DNA of 55,580 nucleotides from JAPLMI01 sp043798375 (GCA_043798375.1 JAZDOS010000027.1:1-55580), one strand, 5' to 3'. Counted from the first letter of the stretch, positions 1 through 7,727 are shown. Notes: a model not told the origin generated them from the sequence alone. Program-made: numbers and translations.

Positions 1-208
1 AAACCTTTTGGCGCAGCGTCCATCACCGCTGCAGCCTGCGCATTCATCCCCGAGCTTGTCCCTCGCTTCGCTCGGGATGGCTCCCGGGGATGGTGAGCGC
101 AGTCGAACCAAAAGCTCGGGGTTTTCTGCGAAGGAGGATAATATTATACACGCCGCCGGCCCCATGCACAAGGCCTTCTTTTTTTGCCATTTCTTTTTTT
201 GCCATATA
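1..208. repeat. Intergenic palindromic repeat region
   Basis: No convincing gene. The stretch holds nested inverted repeats: CCCCGAGCTT near 49-58 is matched by AAGCTCGGGG near 112-121, with further CATCCCCG/CGGGGATG pairing in between. The 15-mer CCTCGCTTCGCTCGG at 61-75 recurs exactly at 15088-15102, so this is a dispersed element rather than a local hairpin. Open frames across it are low-complexity and unlike any protein I know. The gene to the right on the minus strand is nitroreductase, so the hairpins may also end its transcript, but there is no clean T-run. Confidence 0.5.
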
Positions 209-736
209 TCAGGGGACGGCCTTACCCCATCTCTCCCGCATTACAATCTCTTCGATGCTTAACCTGTCTTTACGGCTTCGGGAGGGGCCGGCCGGATATC
301 CCAGGGCCAACAGCTCTACTACCCGGATATCTTGAGGAATGCCTAAAATTTCCTTAACTTGATCTTCATAAAACGCTCCGACCCAGCAAGTTCCCATTCC
401 TTCTTCAGTCGCTTCAAGCGCCATATGCTCAATGGCGATGGCCGCGTCGATAGGGTAGCACATCTGGCCGCAGGTCATGATATGACCGTCTGTTTTGGCG
501 CAAGCCGCAATTACAACCGGCGCTTCACCGATAAAGGCCTGGTTTTTGGCCGCCTTCATAAGACGCTTGCGGGTACCCCTGTCCTGAACTACAACAAATC
601 TCCACTCCTGCCGGTTGCTGGCCGAGGGCGCAAGCCGCGCCGCTTCTAATATCTTATCCAGTTTCTCTTTTTCTACCGGCCGGTTTTGGTAACTGCGCAC
701 ACTGCATCTATTCTTAATCGCTTCCATGACGTTCAT
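209..736 (-). CDS. Nitroreductase family protein (FMN-dependent)
   Basis: A 175-residue nitroreductase-fold protein, expected to be a cytoplasmic homodimer using FMN and NAD(P)H to reduce nitro compounds, quinones or a more specific unknown substrate. The N-terminal NRCSVRSYQNRPV and LAPSASNRQEW segments are the usual FMN-phosphate and substrate-side motifs. MGTCWVGAFY and the C-terminal LGYPAG segment are also typical. An in-frame GTG lies at 745, but AAAGG sits directly against it, while the ATG at 736 has that sequence about nine bases upstream, so I take 736; ATG 727 is also possible. The substrate cannot be read from sequence. It stands alone, with the small membrane protein gene upstream in the same direction. 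Confidence 0.85.
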   Translation of the reverse strand: MNVMEAIKNRCSVRSYQNRPVEKEKLDKILEAARLAPSASNRQEWRFVVVQDRGTRKRLMKAAKNQAFIGEAPVVIAACAKTDGHIMTCGQMCYPIDAAIAIEHMALEATEEGMGTCWVGAFYEDQVKEILGIPQDIRVVELLALGYPAGPSRSRKDRLSIEEIVMRERWGKAVP

Positions 737-781
737 GGCATTCACCCTTTCGGTCGATAATTTTACGGGCTTGCGCTTTTC

Positions 782-940
782 CTACAGCTGTTTTTCGTTT
801 ATCTTTATTAACCAGGCTTTCACTTCTTTGATCTCCTTAAGAAGATCTTTTTCGACAACGGCCATATCGCGCATGAATTTTTGCAGAATCACGACGCAAA
901 CAAGAATCAGGGCCCCTATCGTCCATAACGCTATCACCAT
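782..940 (-). CDS. Small single-pass membrane protein
   Basis: A 52-residue protein beginning MVIALWTIGALILVCVVIL, one N-terminal membrane segment followed by a charged amphipathic helix rich in Lys and Glu (about residues 25-52). The frame stays open upstream to 1069, but a strong ribosome binding site (GGAGG, about six bases before ATG 940) fixes this start. The upstream extension would overlap the DUF5661 gene and is highly basic. No family is recognised. It may be a membrane-anchored short coiled-coil adaptor; function unknown. Confidence 0.6.
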   Translation of the reverse strand: MVIALWTIGALILVCVVILQKFMRDMAVVEKDLLKEIKEVKAWLIKINEKQL

Positions 941-974
941 CCTGCACCTCCGGGATTTTCCGCGAGTTCTTTTG

Positions 975-1268
975 TCATTTATTGCCTGTCCATTTTTGAC
1001 GCGATACATGCCTCTTTTCGGCTTCTTCTTCCATCCTCTCCAGCCTGTCGTAATAATCCGGAAATTCATTTAAATGGGCCAGGGCAATCTTGCCGGTAAC
1101 CAGCGGGTCGTCGTTACTGACGTTGGTCGCCGGATCGCGAAGGCCGTGCTCCAGCTCAACATCCAGGCCTCGCTTGAATTGATCCACGTCGAATTTGTCC
1201 CACCCGATACCCAATCTTTCACCTATCTCTTTTGCCTCTTCTTGCGTAAATTTTTTTCTGGGCGTCAT
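975..1268 (-). CDS. DUF5661 family protein
   Basis: A 97-residue soluble protein. The segment KEIGERLGIGWDKFDVDQF followed by GLDVELEHGLRD and DDPLVTGKIALAHLNEFPDYYDRL matches the DUF5661 pattern as I remember it: a short helical protein of unknown function, often found in phage-like or accessory settings. Its ATG overlaps the rsmE stop by four bases (ATGA), so the two are translationally coupled. No signal peptide or metal motif beyond scattered His. The family assignment is from memory of conserved residues and would need a profile search. Confidence 0.65.
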   Translation of the reverse strand: MTPRKKFTQEEAKEIGERLGIGWDKFDVDQFKRGLDVELEHGLRDPATNVSNDDPLVTGKIALAHLNEFPDYYDRLERMEEEAEKRHVSRQKWTGNK

Positions 1269-2038
1269 AGTCTTTCGTTATCCTCCTTTTTCACTTTCAC
1301 ATCTCTGCCCTCCTGTTTCCCCGATCCTATCAGCCGCCCAAGAGCCGCTACAACGGCCGTCTCTACGCGCAGTATACGGTCTCCTAAGTTAACGCATTTA
1401 CATCCGGCTCGCTTAAACGCCGATACCTCATCGGGCAGGAATCCGCCCTCCGGCCCGATCACGAGCGTGAACGCGCCCTTAACGCAAGGCGGCAGTACGC
1501 CTGTGACGCCTTCCGGGTGCGCCACGAAGGCGCTTGTGCTTTTTATGATCTCGGGAAGCTCGTCCTCTACGAACGGCTTAAATCTCATTCGGCATAAAAC
1601 CTCAGGCATAATAGTATCCTTTGCCTGCTCAAGCCCCAGGACAAGCCGGGCTTTTATATTCTCTTCTTTTAAAACCGGGCTCTTCCAATAACTCTTCTCC
1701 ACTCTTTTCGAGTGTACGAGTATTATCTTCTTTATTCCGAGCGCCGTGATATGCCCGAGAAGACGGTTAAATACCGGCGGCCTCGGCATGGCGAGTATCA
1801 ATGTGCCCTGCGCGGGACGAGGCGGGTCTTTATAGAGCGAGGCTTCCATCTCTACCGATTTATCGTCGATCCCGATCACCCGGCCAATTCCGATCTTGCC
1901 GCCGATAATTCCTACAGACAGCTCGTCTCCGGCGGATGGTTTCAGGACCTCCGAGATATGCTTATACCGCCTTCCTGTAATAACGGCGCGCTTCCCGGAA
2001 CCGGTAAGATCTTCTTTCGATAAGAGTATGAGGTTCAT
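1265..2038 (-). CDS. rsmE: 16S rRNA (uracil(1498)-N(3))-methyltransferase
   Basis: A 257-residue RsmE, a SPOUT-class enzyme that methylates N3 of U1498 of 16S rRNA using SAM. The N-terminal PUA-like part contains the HISEVLKPSAGDEL segment. The C-terminal knot carries LVIGPEGGFLPDEV and LGDRILRVETAVVAALG, the SAM-binding trefoil motifs. Length is close to the family norm of about 240-250. It is followed by the DUF5661 gene with a four-base overlap. Start ATG 2038 fits the usual N-terminus of the family, which begins close to the first strand. Confidence 0.9.
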   Translation of the reverse strand: MNLILLSKEDLTGSGKRAVITGRRYKHISEVLKPSAGDELSVGIIGGKIGIGRVIGIDDKSVEMEASLYKDPPRPAQGTLILAMPRPPVFNRLLGHITALGIKKIILVHSKRVEKSYWKSPVLKEENIKARLVLGLEQAKDTIMPEVLCRMRFKPFVEDELPEIIKSTSAFVAHPEGVTGVLPPCVKGAFTLVIGPEGGFLPDEVSAFKRAGCKCVNLGDRILRVETAVVAALGRLIGSGKQEGRDVKVKKEDNERL

Positions 2039-2102
2039 CTATTATTTGCCGTGCCTGGGGGCCACCCTGTTTTCTCAATATATACCCATATCCCTTAACC
2101 GC

Positions 2103-2177
2103 TTATCGATTCTTGAATTCGTCCGGAAGTTCCTCCGAGGCGTTCCTTGCCAATCTTTCGAATTCTTTGCGAGTCAT
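2103..2177 (-). pseudogene. Possible 5' remnant of a zincin-like metallopeptidase gene
   Basis: A 24-codon frame reading MTRKEFERLARNASEELPDE then FKNR and a stop. This resembles the first helix of the minimal zincin-like metallopeptidase family (PF06262/COG3824), whose members commonly begin with M-S/T-R-E-E-F-E and L-P-E-E-F. Nothing after the stop reads like the HExxH part, and rsmE begins 65 bases downstream. It looks like the left-over front end of a deleted gene, or a chance peptide. Identification rests on a short match. Confidence 0.35.
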
Positions 2178-2210
2178 ATTTGTTTCTCACGCACCCCCGA
2201 TTCGCCCCAT

Positions 2211-4130
2211 TTATTCTTCACTATATTTTCGCTTCTCGGCATCGTACGTTTTCATGGTCGTATCGAGCTGGACATAACAGGAATCTATTCTTCCCGTGAG
2301 CGCTTCAAGCTCTCTCGAAATCTCGCTCCTTCGGATGGCCCCGATGCCCCCTCTTGCCGAAGGCTTCGCCAGCTCCTTGTTCATTGCCGCCATCCTGTCC
2401 TCGGAAGAGATTATCTCATTCTCCAGGCTTTTGATCTTCTCTTTGAGAGGATTTAATATACTCGATCTCATCGCGACAAACTCCGCGCGCTCTTTTCTCG
2501 ACATTTTGCGCTTTTTCGGAGGGACGGGCAGAATCGGTTGCGGTATTGCCTCCGGCGCGGCGGATCCTTCGGATGAGGACGGCGATTGAGAAGGCCTGGC
2601 GCCCTCAGGGCTTTGCGGCTTCGGGAGAGGATTATCCCCGTCATCTTCTTTCCACCCGACGCTATCCAGGAACTCCCGGTAATTACCCGGGTATAAAAAG
2701 GCCCTGTCGTTCTTAAAGACTATGAGCTTCGTCGCTACTTCGTTCAGGAAATGTTCGTCGTGCGCTACCACGAGCGCCGCGCCCTCGAAATCTCTTACGG
2801 CATCCATCATCGCCTGGCAGGATTCAATATCAAGATGATGCGTAGGCTCATCCAGAAAAAGTACATTGGAAGGCGCCGCGAGAAGCTTTCCCAGGAGAAC
2901 ACGGCTGCGCTCGCCGCCGGAAAGGACTTTGACCTTCTTCTCGGCGTCATCTCCCGAAAACATCATCGCGCCGCATATCCCGCGCACGCGCGATTTATCG
3001 ATAAAGGCCCTACCCTGGGATATCTCCTCTTCCACGGTAAGCTCGTCGTTAAGATCCGCTGTATTTGCCTGCTCGTAATAAGCCGGTAGCGCCGCCGTGT
3101 GCGTCTTAACGCTGCCGCTAACAGGTTTAAGCAGGCCTGAGAGTAATTTTAACAGAGTGGTCTTGCCTTTACCGTTCTTGCCTATGATGCAGATCTTATC
3201 ATGACTATTTACGGTAAAGTTCAGCTCTTTTATCAGGTACGGCTCCTTGCCGTCATATGAAAACGTGAGACCGTTCACATCCATGACCTGACCGGCGCGA
3301 AACTCTTCATAATTGAACGAGAACGACAGCGTGCGGATCTCCTCGAGCTTGTCCAGCTTCTCCATCTTCTCGAGCTTTTTGATGCTCGACTGGACGGCCT
3401 TGGCGTGGCTTGCCTTCGCGCGGAACGTGTTCACATACTCCATCATCTGCTTGCGCTTCTTCTCATCCTCCAGGCGCCTCTTCTCGTGCGCCTCTTCGTC
3501 CTTATAAAGCTGGGTGTAATATTTCCCGGTCGGCCCTTTCATCTTCCGTACCATCCCGCGGTGTATGCCTACGATATGCGTCGTCACGTTGTCGACGAGA
3601 TCCCTATCGTGGCTTATCACGATCAGCTCGCCCTTCCATGAATGCAGGAACTTCTCAAGCCATCGTATCGAGACTATATCGAGGAAGTTTGTAGGCTCGT
3701 CGAGAAGAAGCATGTTGGGTTCGGAAACGAGGACCTTGGCCAGGGCGATACGCATCTGGAAGCCGCCGGAAAATTCAGAAGGGCTGATGATGAAATCCTT
3801 TTTGCCGAAACCAAGCCCGGAGAGGATCTTCTCTACCTTCCATTCGGCGCCAAGATCTTCCGGGCTCAACCCCCGGCAACCTTCTTCCAGCACGGTAGGT
3901 TTGGTAAATATCAGGTGCTGGCCGAGATACCCTACGGAGTAATTGTTGGGCATGAAGACCTTGCCTTTGTCGGGTTCTTCCTCTCCGGTTATGATCCTGA
4001 ATAACGTCGTCTTGCCGTGGCCGTTGCGGCCCACGAGCCCGATCTTTTCACCGGCGAGGACATCAAAGCTCACGTCTTCGAAGAGGACTCGGGCAGCGTA
4101 CCGTTTAGATATATTTTTTATCGATATCAT
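2211..4130 (-). CDS. ABC-F family ATP-binding protein (Uup/YdiF-like)
   Basis: A 639-residue soluble protein with two ABC ATPase domains and no membrane segments, the layout of ABC-F translation factors. Domain 1: Walker A GLVGRNGHGKTT (about 34-45), signature SGGFQMR, Walker B LLLDEPTNFLD. Domain 2: GKNGKGKTTLLKL, LSGGERSR, FLDEPTHHLD. Between them is a basic linker rich in Lys/Glu. A Pro/Ser-rich spacer (about 510-550) leads to a C-terminal Lys/Glu coiled coil as in Uup and YdiF. Members act on the ribosome E site. There is no clear ribosome binding site; a TATAAA lies at 4134-4139 just before the ATG, so a leaderless transcript is possible. Confidence 0.9.
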   Translation of the reverse strand: MISIKNISKRYAARVLFEDVSFDVLAGEKIGLVGRNGHGKTTLFRIITGEEEPDKGKVFMPNNYSVGYLGQHLIFTKPTVLEEGCRGLSPEDLGAEWKVEKILSGLGFGKKDFIISPSEFSGGFQMRIALAKVLVSEPNMLLLDEPTNFLDIVSIRWLEKFLHSWKGELIVISHDRDLVDNVTTHIVGIHRGMVRKMKGPTGKYYTQLYKDEEAHEKRRLEDEKKRKQMMEYVNTFRAKASHAKAVQSSIKKLEKMEKLDKLEEIRTLSFSFNYEEFRAGQVMDVNGLTFSYDGKEPYLIKELNFTVNSHDKICIIGKNGKGKTTLLKLLSGLLKPVSGSVKTHTAALPAYYEQANTADLNDELTVEEEISQGRAFIDKSRVRGICGAMMFSGDDAEKKVKVLSGGERSRVLLGKLLAAPSNVLFLDEPTHHLDIESCQAMMDAVRDFEGAALVVAHDEHFLNEVATKLIVFKNDRAFLYPGNYREFLDSVGWKEDDGDNPLPKPQSPEGARPSQSPSSSEGSAAPEAIPQPILPVPPKKRKMSRKERAEFVAMRSSILNPLKEKIKSLENEIISSEDRMAAMNKELAKPSARGGIGAIRRSEISRELEALTGRIDSCYVQLDTTMKTYDAEKRKYSEE

Positions 4131-4162
4131 GTATTTATACTATCTTACTATTTTTATTAAAA

Positions 4163-4987
4163 TCAACGATAGTGTGATGCTTCGTAGAGACATACAGCGC
4201 TGGCGCTGGCGACATTTAAGGAATCGACGCTTTTTGATATTGGTATGCGCACCTTTGCATCGGCGATACTTAATATTCTACGAGATATGCCTTTATCCTC
4301 ATTACCGAAAACAAAACAAATATTGCCTGAGAGTTCAACTTTAGCGATATCGCCCGTACCCCTGCCAAGAGTAGCGACGATTATACGCGTATCGTGTTTT
4401 TTCTTAAGACAGGTAAGGCTCGATCCAAGATCATCTTCGTAGCAGACCGGCAGTCTGAAAATAGCGCCCATGGAGACGCGAACCGCTTTTCGATAATATG
4501 GATCATACGTGGCATGATCAACTATAAGCGCCTGGATCCCAAAAGCGGCTGCGTTACGCGCTATAAGGCCGACGTTTTGCGGGTCGTTGATGGCGTTGAG
4601 CGCAACGAGGAATAGCGGTCGTTTGGGCGTTTTCAGCGCGTCGGAGACTGTAATCTTTTTGGGGCAACAGCCAACAGCCATGATCCCCTTATGAAAACGA
4701 AAACCTATGATCTCCTCTATCAATTGATTAGGCGCGACGTAAGTAGACACTCCTTTTTTCGCCATTATTGCAAGGAGAGGTTTATATCTAGCGATAGCGC
4801 CGCTGGCCGTAAGACACGACGCTATTCGACATCCGCTCCCTACCATGCTCTTAATGACCTTCTCTCCCTCAGCTATAAAGATACCGGCTCTTTCCAGCGG
4901 TTTACCCTTAAGAGAGTTATAAGGGGCCAGGCGCGGATCATCCGGGTCTTGTATAGCGACAAAGTTCGATTCGGAATTAGCGGCCAT
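4163..4987 (-). CDS. TrmH/SpoU-family RNA 2'-O-methyltransferase
   Basis: A 274-residue SPOUT methyltransferase. An N-terminal substrate-binding part (DDPRLAPYNSLKGK, GIFIAEGEKVI) precedes the three family motifs: LNAINDPQNVGLIARNAAAF (motif 1, with the conserved N and R), CFVFGNEDKGIS (motif 2) and VDSLNVASASAVCLYE (motif 3). It transfers a methyl from SAM to a ribose 2'-OH in rRNA or tRNA; the exact site is not readable. The last codons (E-A-S-H-Y-R) fall in a stretch nearly identical to an intergenic repeat at about 38460-38480, so the C-terminus may come from a repeat insertion. A GAGAGGAAC purine run lies ahead of ATG 4987. Confidence 0.88.
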   Translation of the reverse strand: MAANSESNFVAIQDPDDPRLAPYNSLKGKPLERAGIFIAEGEKVIKSMVGSGCRIASCLTASGAIARYKPLLAIMAKKGVSTYVAPNQLIEEIIGFRFHKGIMAVGCCPKKITVSDALKTPKRPLFLVALNAINDPQNVGLIARNAAAFGIQALIVDHATYDPYYRKAVRVSMGAIFRLPVCYEDDLGSSLTCLKKKHDTRIIVATLGRGTGDIAKVELSGNICFVFGNEDKGISRRILSIADAKVRIPISKSVDSLNVASASAVCLYEASHYR

Positions 4988-5032
4988 TATCCGACAGTTC
5001 CTCTCAATTTTACTTTTACACGTCCCCGATTA

Positions 5033-5452
5033 CTATTCCCCGATTATCTGAACTACTATTTCGCGGCCGCGGGCGCGATTATCGAATTCTGCCAATACGA
5101 TCTGCTGCCATGTTCCCAATACAACCCTTTCGCCATCTATCGGCACAACTAAAGAAGGCCCCAATAGAGCCGCCCTTAAGTGGCTAAAACCATTGGCGTC
5201 TCCCCATGTTTCATCGTGATTATAATGGGCTTTTGACGGAACGATCTTTTCGCACAGATCGCGGACATCTTTTATCAGCCCCGGTTCATATTCAAATGTA
5301 GTAACAGCGGCCGTTGAGCCTATTACGAATACAGTGACATGGCCCTTCTTAATACCTGAAGAGGCGACGAGATCAAATACCTTATCCGTAATATTGATCA
5401 GGTCTCCGGCGCCTTTGGTCTTTAACTCGATCTTCTTGTTAATTATCTTCAT
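5033..5452 (-). CDS. YjbQ family protein (UPF0047)
   Basis: A 139-residue single-domain protein. The segments GHVTVFVIGSTAAVTTFEYE, YNHDETWGDANGFSHLRAAL and LGTWQQIVLAEFDNRARGR are the hallmark of the YjbQ/UPF0047 family, with its clustered His and Glu residues. Some members have weak thiamine-phosphate synthase activity in genetic tests; the physiological role is unsettled. The protein is small, cytoplasmic and probably trimeric. Length is normal. It sits 45 bases downstream of the TrmH-type gene and the two may share a transcript. Confidence 0.9.
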   Translation of the reverse strand: MKIINKKIELKTKGAGDLINITDKVFDLVASSGIKKGHVTVFVIGSTAAVTTFEYEPGLIKDVRDLCEKIVPSKAHYNHDETWGDANGFSHLRAALLGPSLVVPIDGERVVLGTWQQIVLAEFDNRARGREIVVQIIGE

Positions 5453-5516
5453 GGCTTTGGCGGGCGTCTCCGTCTTTATTATAGCATTTGATTATATTAA
5501 TAGGCAACGCCATCTG

Positions 5517-5945
5517 CTACCGGAGTTTCGCCAGATTAATCACATGCGCCCTCAAAAACTTTTCTGTCGCCTTGACGGCTTCCTCTTTGGCCTTCGGAGG
5601 GCTTTGGGCTATCCACATCGTGAAGTTATATAATTCCTGCGTATCTACCGATAGCCATTTCTTGTTCTTATACAGAAAAACGAATAGCGTCGTCATGGCT
5701 ATTCGCTTGTTGCCATTCTGGAACGGATGGTTCTTTACCATAAGATAGAATAGGGCGCTGGTCTTTGATGCGAGATCGGGATAGGGTGATTTTCCCGAAA
5801 AGCTCTGAAATGGCGCCGCAAGACAGCTCTCCAATATATCTGGAAAGCGTGTGGAAAATTCCGGAATCGGTTCATTAAACGACATCAGCTCCTGCGCCAA
5901 CCGGATCGCTATATACTCGACCTCTTTTATAGTTATAATCTTCAT
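5517..5945 (-). CDS. doc: Doc-type death-on-curing toxin (Fic fold)
   Basis: A 142-residue Doc-like protein. The catalytic motif HPFQNGNKR lies at residues 73-81 and fits the Doc form H-x-F-x-(D/N)-(A/G)-N-K-R. Doc is a Fic-fold kinase that phosphorylates EF-Tu; some relatives AMPylate. The N-terminal YIAIRLAQELM and PDLASKTSALFYLMV helices match the toxin fold. Its ATG overlaps the stop of the upstream HTH gene by one base (TAATG), so toxin follows antitoxin in a coupled pair. Length is near the usual 120-140. The partner is an HTH protein rather than the classical Phd fold. Confidence 0.87.
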   Translation of the reverse strand: MKIITIKEVEYIAIRLAQELMSFNEPIPEFSTRFPDILESCLAAPFQSFSGKSPYPDLASKTSALFYLMVKNHPFQNGNKRIAMTTLFVFLYKNKKWLSVDTQELYNFTMWIAQSPPKAKEEAVKATEKFLRAHVINLAKLR

Positions 5946-6202
5946 TATTCTCTGCCCAAAAGCTTTAGCACCTCGCCGTATTCCTTTACCGTCCTTTTGA
6001 CGGCGGCATCTATCCGGTCCTTTTCCTTCTTCCCCAGGGATTTGCCTAAGATACTGTCTATATATTTTTTGGGTACGGCAAAGCTTCTGCCAATCCTCAC
6101 GGCTTTTATATCGCCTTTCTTAACCTTTTTGTACACCGCGATCCTGCTTATCCCGAGAATCCTGGCTAACTCTTGAATGCTCATATAGTTAGAATTTCCC
6201 AT
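5945..6202 (-). CDS. HTH (excisionase/MerR-like) antitoxin of the Doc pair
   Basis: An 85-residue protein. Residues about 6-50 form an HTH_17/excisionase-type domain (MSIQELARILGISRIAVYKK, then KGDIKAVRIGRSFAVPK) that recognises DNA. A charged C-terminal helix (KKEKDRIDAAVKRTVKEYGE) probably covers the toxin. An in-frame ATG lies at 6223, but AGGAGG at 6209-6214 sits six bases ahead of ATG 6202 and decides the start. The domain closely resembles the N-terminus of the glutamine synthetase at 45491. Upstream are four GTTAAC sites in perfect symmetry, its likely autoregulatory operator. Confidence 0.8.
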   Translation of the reverse strand: MGNSNYMSIQELARILGISRIAVYKKVKKGDIKAVRIGRSFAVPKKYIDSILGKSLGKKEKDRIDAAVKRTVKEYGEVLKLLGRE

Positions 6203-6214
6203 AAAATACCTCCT

Positions 6215-6268
6215 GTTAACCAATTCGAACTAGGTTAACAATTGTTAACCTGCATATAAAAGGTTAAC
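6215..6268. promoter_or_regulatory. Four-site GTTAAC operator of the toxin-antitoxin operon
   Basis: GTTAAC occurs at 6215-6220, 6234-6239, 6244-6249 and 6263-6268. Spacings are 19, 10 and 19 bases, so the array is symmetric about 6241.5. The inner pair forms a perfect 20-bp palindrome, AGGTTAACAATTGTTAACCT (6232-6251). The array covers the predicted promoter and the start region of the antitoxin gene, as expected for autorepression by an antitoxin dimer pair. Confidence 0.75.
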
Positions 6269-6281
6269 ATAAAGCCGCCAA
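6253..6281 (-). promoter_or_regulatory. Promoter of the Doc toxin-antitoxin operon
   Basis: On the minus strand, TTGGCG (6276-6281) and TATATG (6253-6258) are separated by 17 bases. The outermost GTTAAC site lies inside the spacer and the other three cover the start region, so operator binding would block transcription. Confidence 0.5.
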
Positions 6282-6504
6282 AAATGCAAATATATCTTAA
6301 AAAGCAAAAATCGCTTACAAACACGTAAAAAAGAAGACATAAATAAATTGAAGCGCCGGCTCGAATCGGAAAATAAGGGATTATTAAAAGGGCCGATAGC
6401 AAAAAAGTTGCGAAAAAATAAGAATCTTTGATTTGGGTTAAGTGTCAGGGGGAGGGAATGGGAACTCGGGTGGAGTGGCGCTTCAAACGCCGAATTAGGT
6501 TCTT

Positions 6505-7380
6505 TTATCTTGATACTAATTCAGCTACTGAAATCTCAAGTGCTTCAGAAATTTTTTCTAGCGTTTCAAGCGCCGGATAATGCCTTCCGGCTTCAATACG
6601 CGCGATATTAGGCCTATCAATATTTGTCTTAGCTGACAATTCATTTTGAGTAAGCTTATTTGCTTTTCTGATCTTTTTAATCCTATTTCCTATTTCTTCC
6701 GGAGTAATACGATCTATTGTTTTGTCCTTATAAAATTCATAATTTTTCTCGCATTTACTTAATACAAAATCCCAGGGAATAGAATATTCCTTCCCGGAAT
6801 TTAAATAAACGGTAAAAAAATAAAAATCTTTGTCTATTACCGTATTTTTTATCTTGGATCCATCGTCTTCAAGAATATCTCCTCTCTTAAGAAAATATAC
6901 CTTGCCGTTCCTAAAAGTGCAGGAGAACACTTTCTCTTCCTGTATATAATCTATTTTTTCAAATCTCTTGTCCATATCTAATTCCAATAATTCATTCAAT
7001 TCTGATATCGTTTCAATTGCTTCTTCTTTATTTTTTGGGGCTTGAATAAAACCGTACACTGAAAGGTTTCTCAATATCTCTTTTGCCTCTTTTGTCGGGT
7101 GTAAATGATCGAGTACAAGTAAAAGCACGGGGATATTAATCTTATATCTTTTTACATAAAAAATTATTCTTTCAAGCTCCGTCTCAGGAACCTGCATATC
7201 AAGAATAAGAACTTCAAGCTGCGGCCCCTTTCTTTTTAAGATTTTGTTTAAAGTGATGGGTTTACCCAGGATGCCGAACCTGATGTTCTTGTCGACCACG
7301 TATTTACGAAAATTATTCGTAAGATTCTTGTTCCTTGAGGCCAACAGAATATCGTATTTCATGGCGCCTATCCCTCTCAT
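6505..7380 (-). CDS. Receiver-like / DUF2442 / XRE helix-turn-helix fusion regulator
   Basis: A 291-residue three-part protein. Residues about 7-130 read as a response-regulator-like domain, with LEVLILDMQVPE placing D61 where the phospho-Asp sits, although the acidic pocket at the N-terminus is not evident. Residues about 145-215 match DUF2442 (FRNGKVYFLKRGD, then SGKEYSIPWDFVL). Residues about 232-288 are a Cro/C1-type HTH (LTQNELSAKTNIDRPNIARI). DUF2442 proteins usually pair with DUF4160, and a broken DUF4160 frame lies directly upstream with an ATGA overlap. A second ATG at 7362 is an alternative start. The region is AT-rich compared with its neighbours. It probably acts as a DNA-binding antitoxin-like regulator; its input is unknown. 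Confidence 0.75.
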   Translation of the reverse strand: MRGIGAMKYDILLASRNKNLTNNFRKYVVDKNIRFGILGKPITLNKILKRKGPQLEVLILDMQVPETELERIIFYVKRYKINIPVLLLVLDHLHPTKEAKEILRNLSVYGFIQAPKNKEEAIETISELNELLELDMDKRFEKIDYIQEEKVFSCTFRNGKVYFLKRGDILEDDGSKIKNTVIDKDFYFFTVYLNSGKEYSIPWDFVLSKCEKNYEFYKDKTIDRITPEEIGNRIKKIRKANKLTQNELSAKTNIDRPNIARIEAGRHYPALETLEKISEALEISVAELVSR

Positions 7381-7571
7381 TTTAAGTATCCGCCTTTTTT
7401 AAGCGCGGTTTTCAGCTTTCTGGTTATAATCAATTTTTTATCCATAGGCCTTTGATGCTCTATGTCGAATCATCCTAACTCTCTTCCGTTATAAGAAACG
7501 TGTACATGGGAAGGCGGATGATCTGCAACCCACGCTCTAAATTCAAAACCGTCTATTTGTTTTATGCCCAT
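7377..7571 (-). pseudogene. DUF4160 gene interrupted by one in-frame TGA
   Basis: A 65-codon frame that reads through a single TGA at codon 34 (7470-7472). The first part, MGIKQIDGFEFRAWVADHPP then SHVHVSYNGRELG, is a DUF4160 core. After the TGA the same frame continues FDIEHQRPMDKKLIITRKLK and then a basic tail to the stop. The expected residue at the TGA is Arg (G-R-E-L-G-R-F-D-I-E), so one CGA to TGA change explains it. The final stop overlaps the ATG of the receiver/DUF2442/XRE gene. It could be a recent pseudogene, a 33-residue truncated protein, a read-through site or an assembly error. Confidence 0.65.
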
Positions 7572-7616
7572 TATAAATAAATTCTATTATTAGACCTCTT
7601 CTGGGGGGTCATTATA

Positions 7617-7645
7617 AATGTATCACACTTGATACATTTTGTCAA
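7617..7645 (-). promoter_or_regulatory. Promoter with overlapping palindromic operator
   Basis: On the minus strand TTGACA (7640-7645) and TACATT (7617-7622) are 17 bases apart, driving DUF4160 and the XRE fusion. The arms AATGTATCA and TGATACATT (7617-7638, four-base centre) form an inverted repeat that covers the -10 box, a likely site for autorepression by the downstream XRE protein. Confidence 0.65.
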
Positions 7646-7727
7646 GTGGCAAAATCTTTTTTCTTACTAATTTACGTCGTGGTATCGTTCATTCCCCAGT
7701 CAGATACGTCCGTAGAAGTAACGGGTG

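Noticed and set aside
8..335. Two overlapping plus-strand frames at the left edge
   Set aside because: They cover palindromic repeats and the antisense of nitroreductase and look like no protein family.
6272..6431. Plus-strand open frame of about 50 codons, Lys-rich (KKEDINKLKRRLESENKGLL), in the gap left of the XRE fusion gene
   Set aside because: It has no good start codon, no ribosome binding site and its Lys-rich look follows from A-rich sequence. It may be a remnant but cannot be supported.
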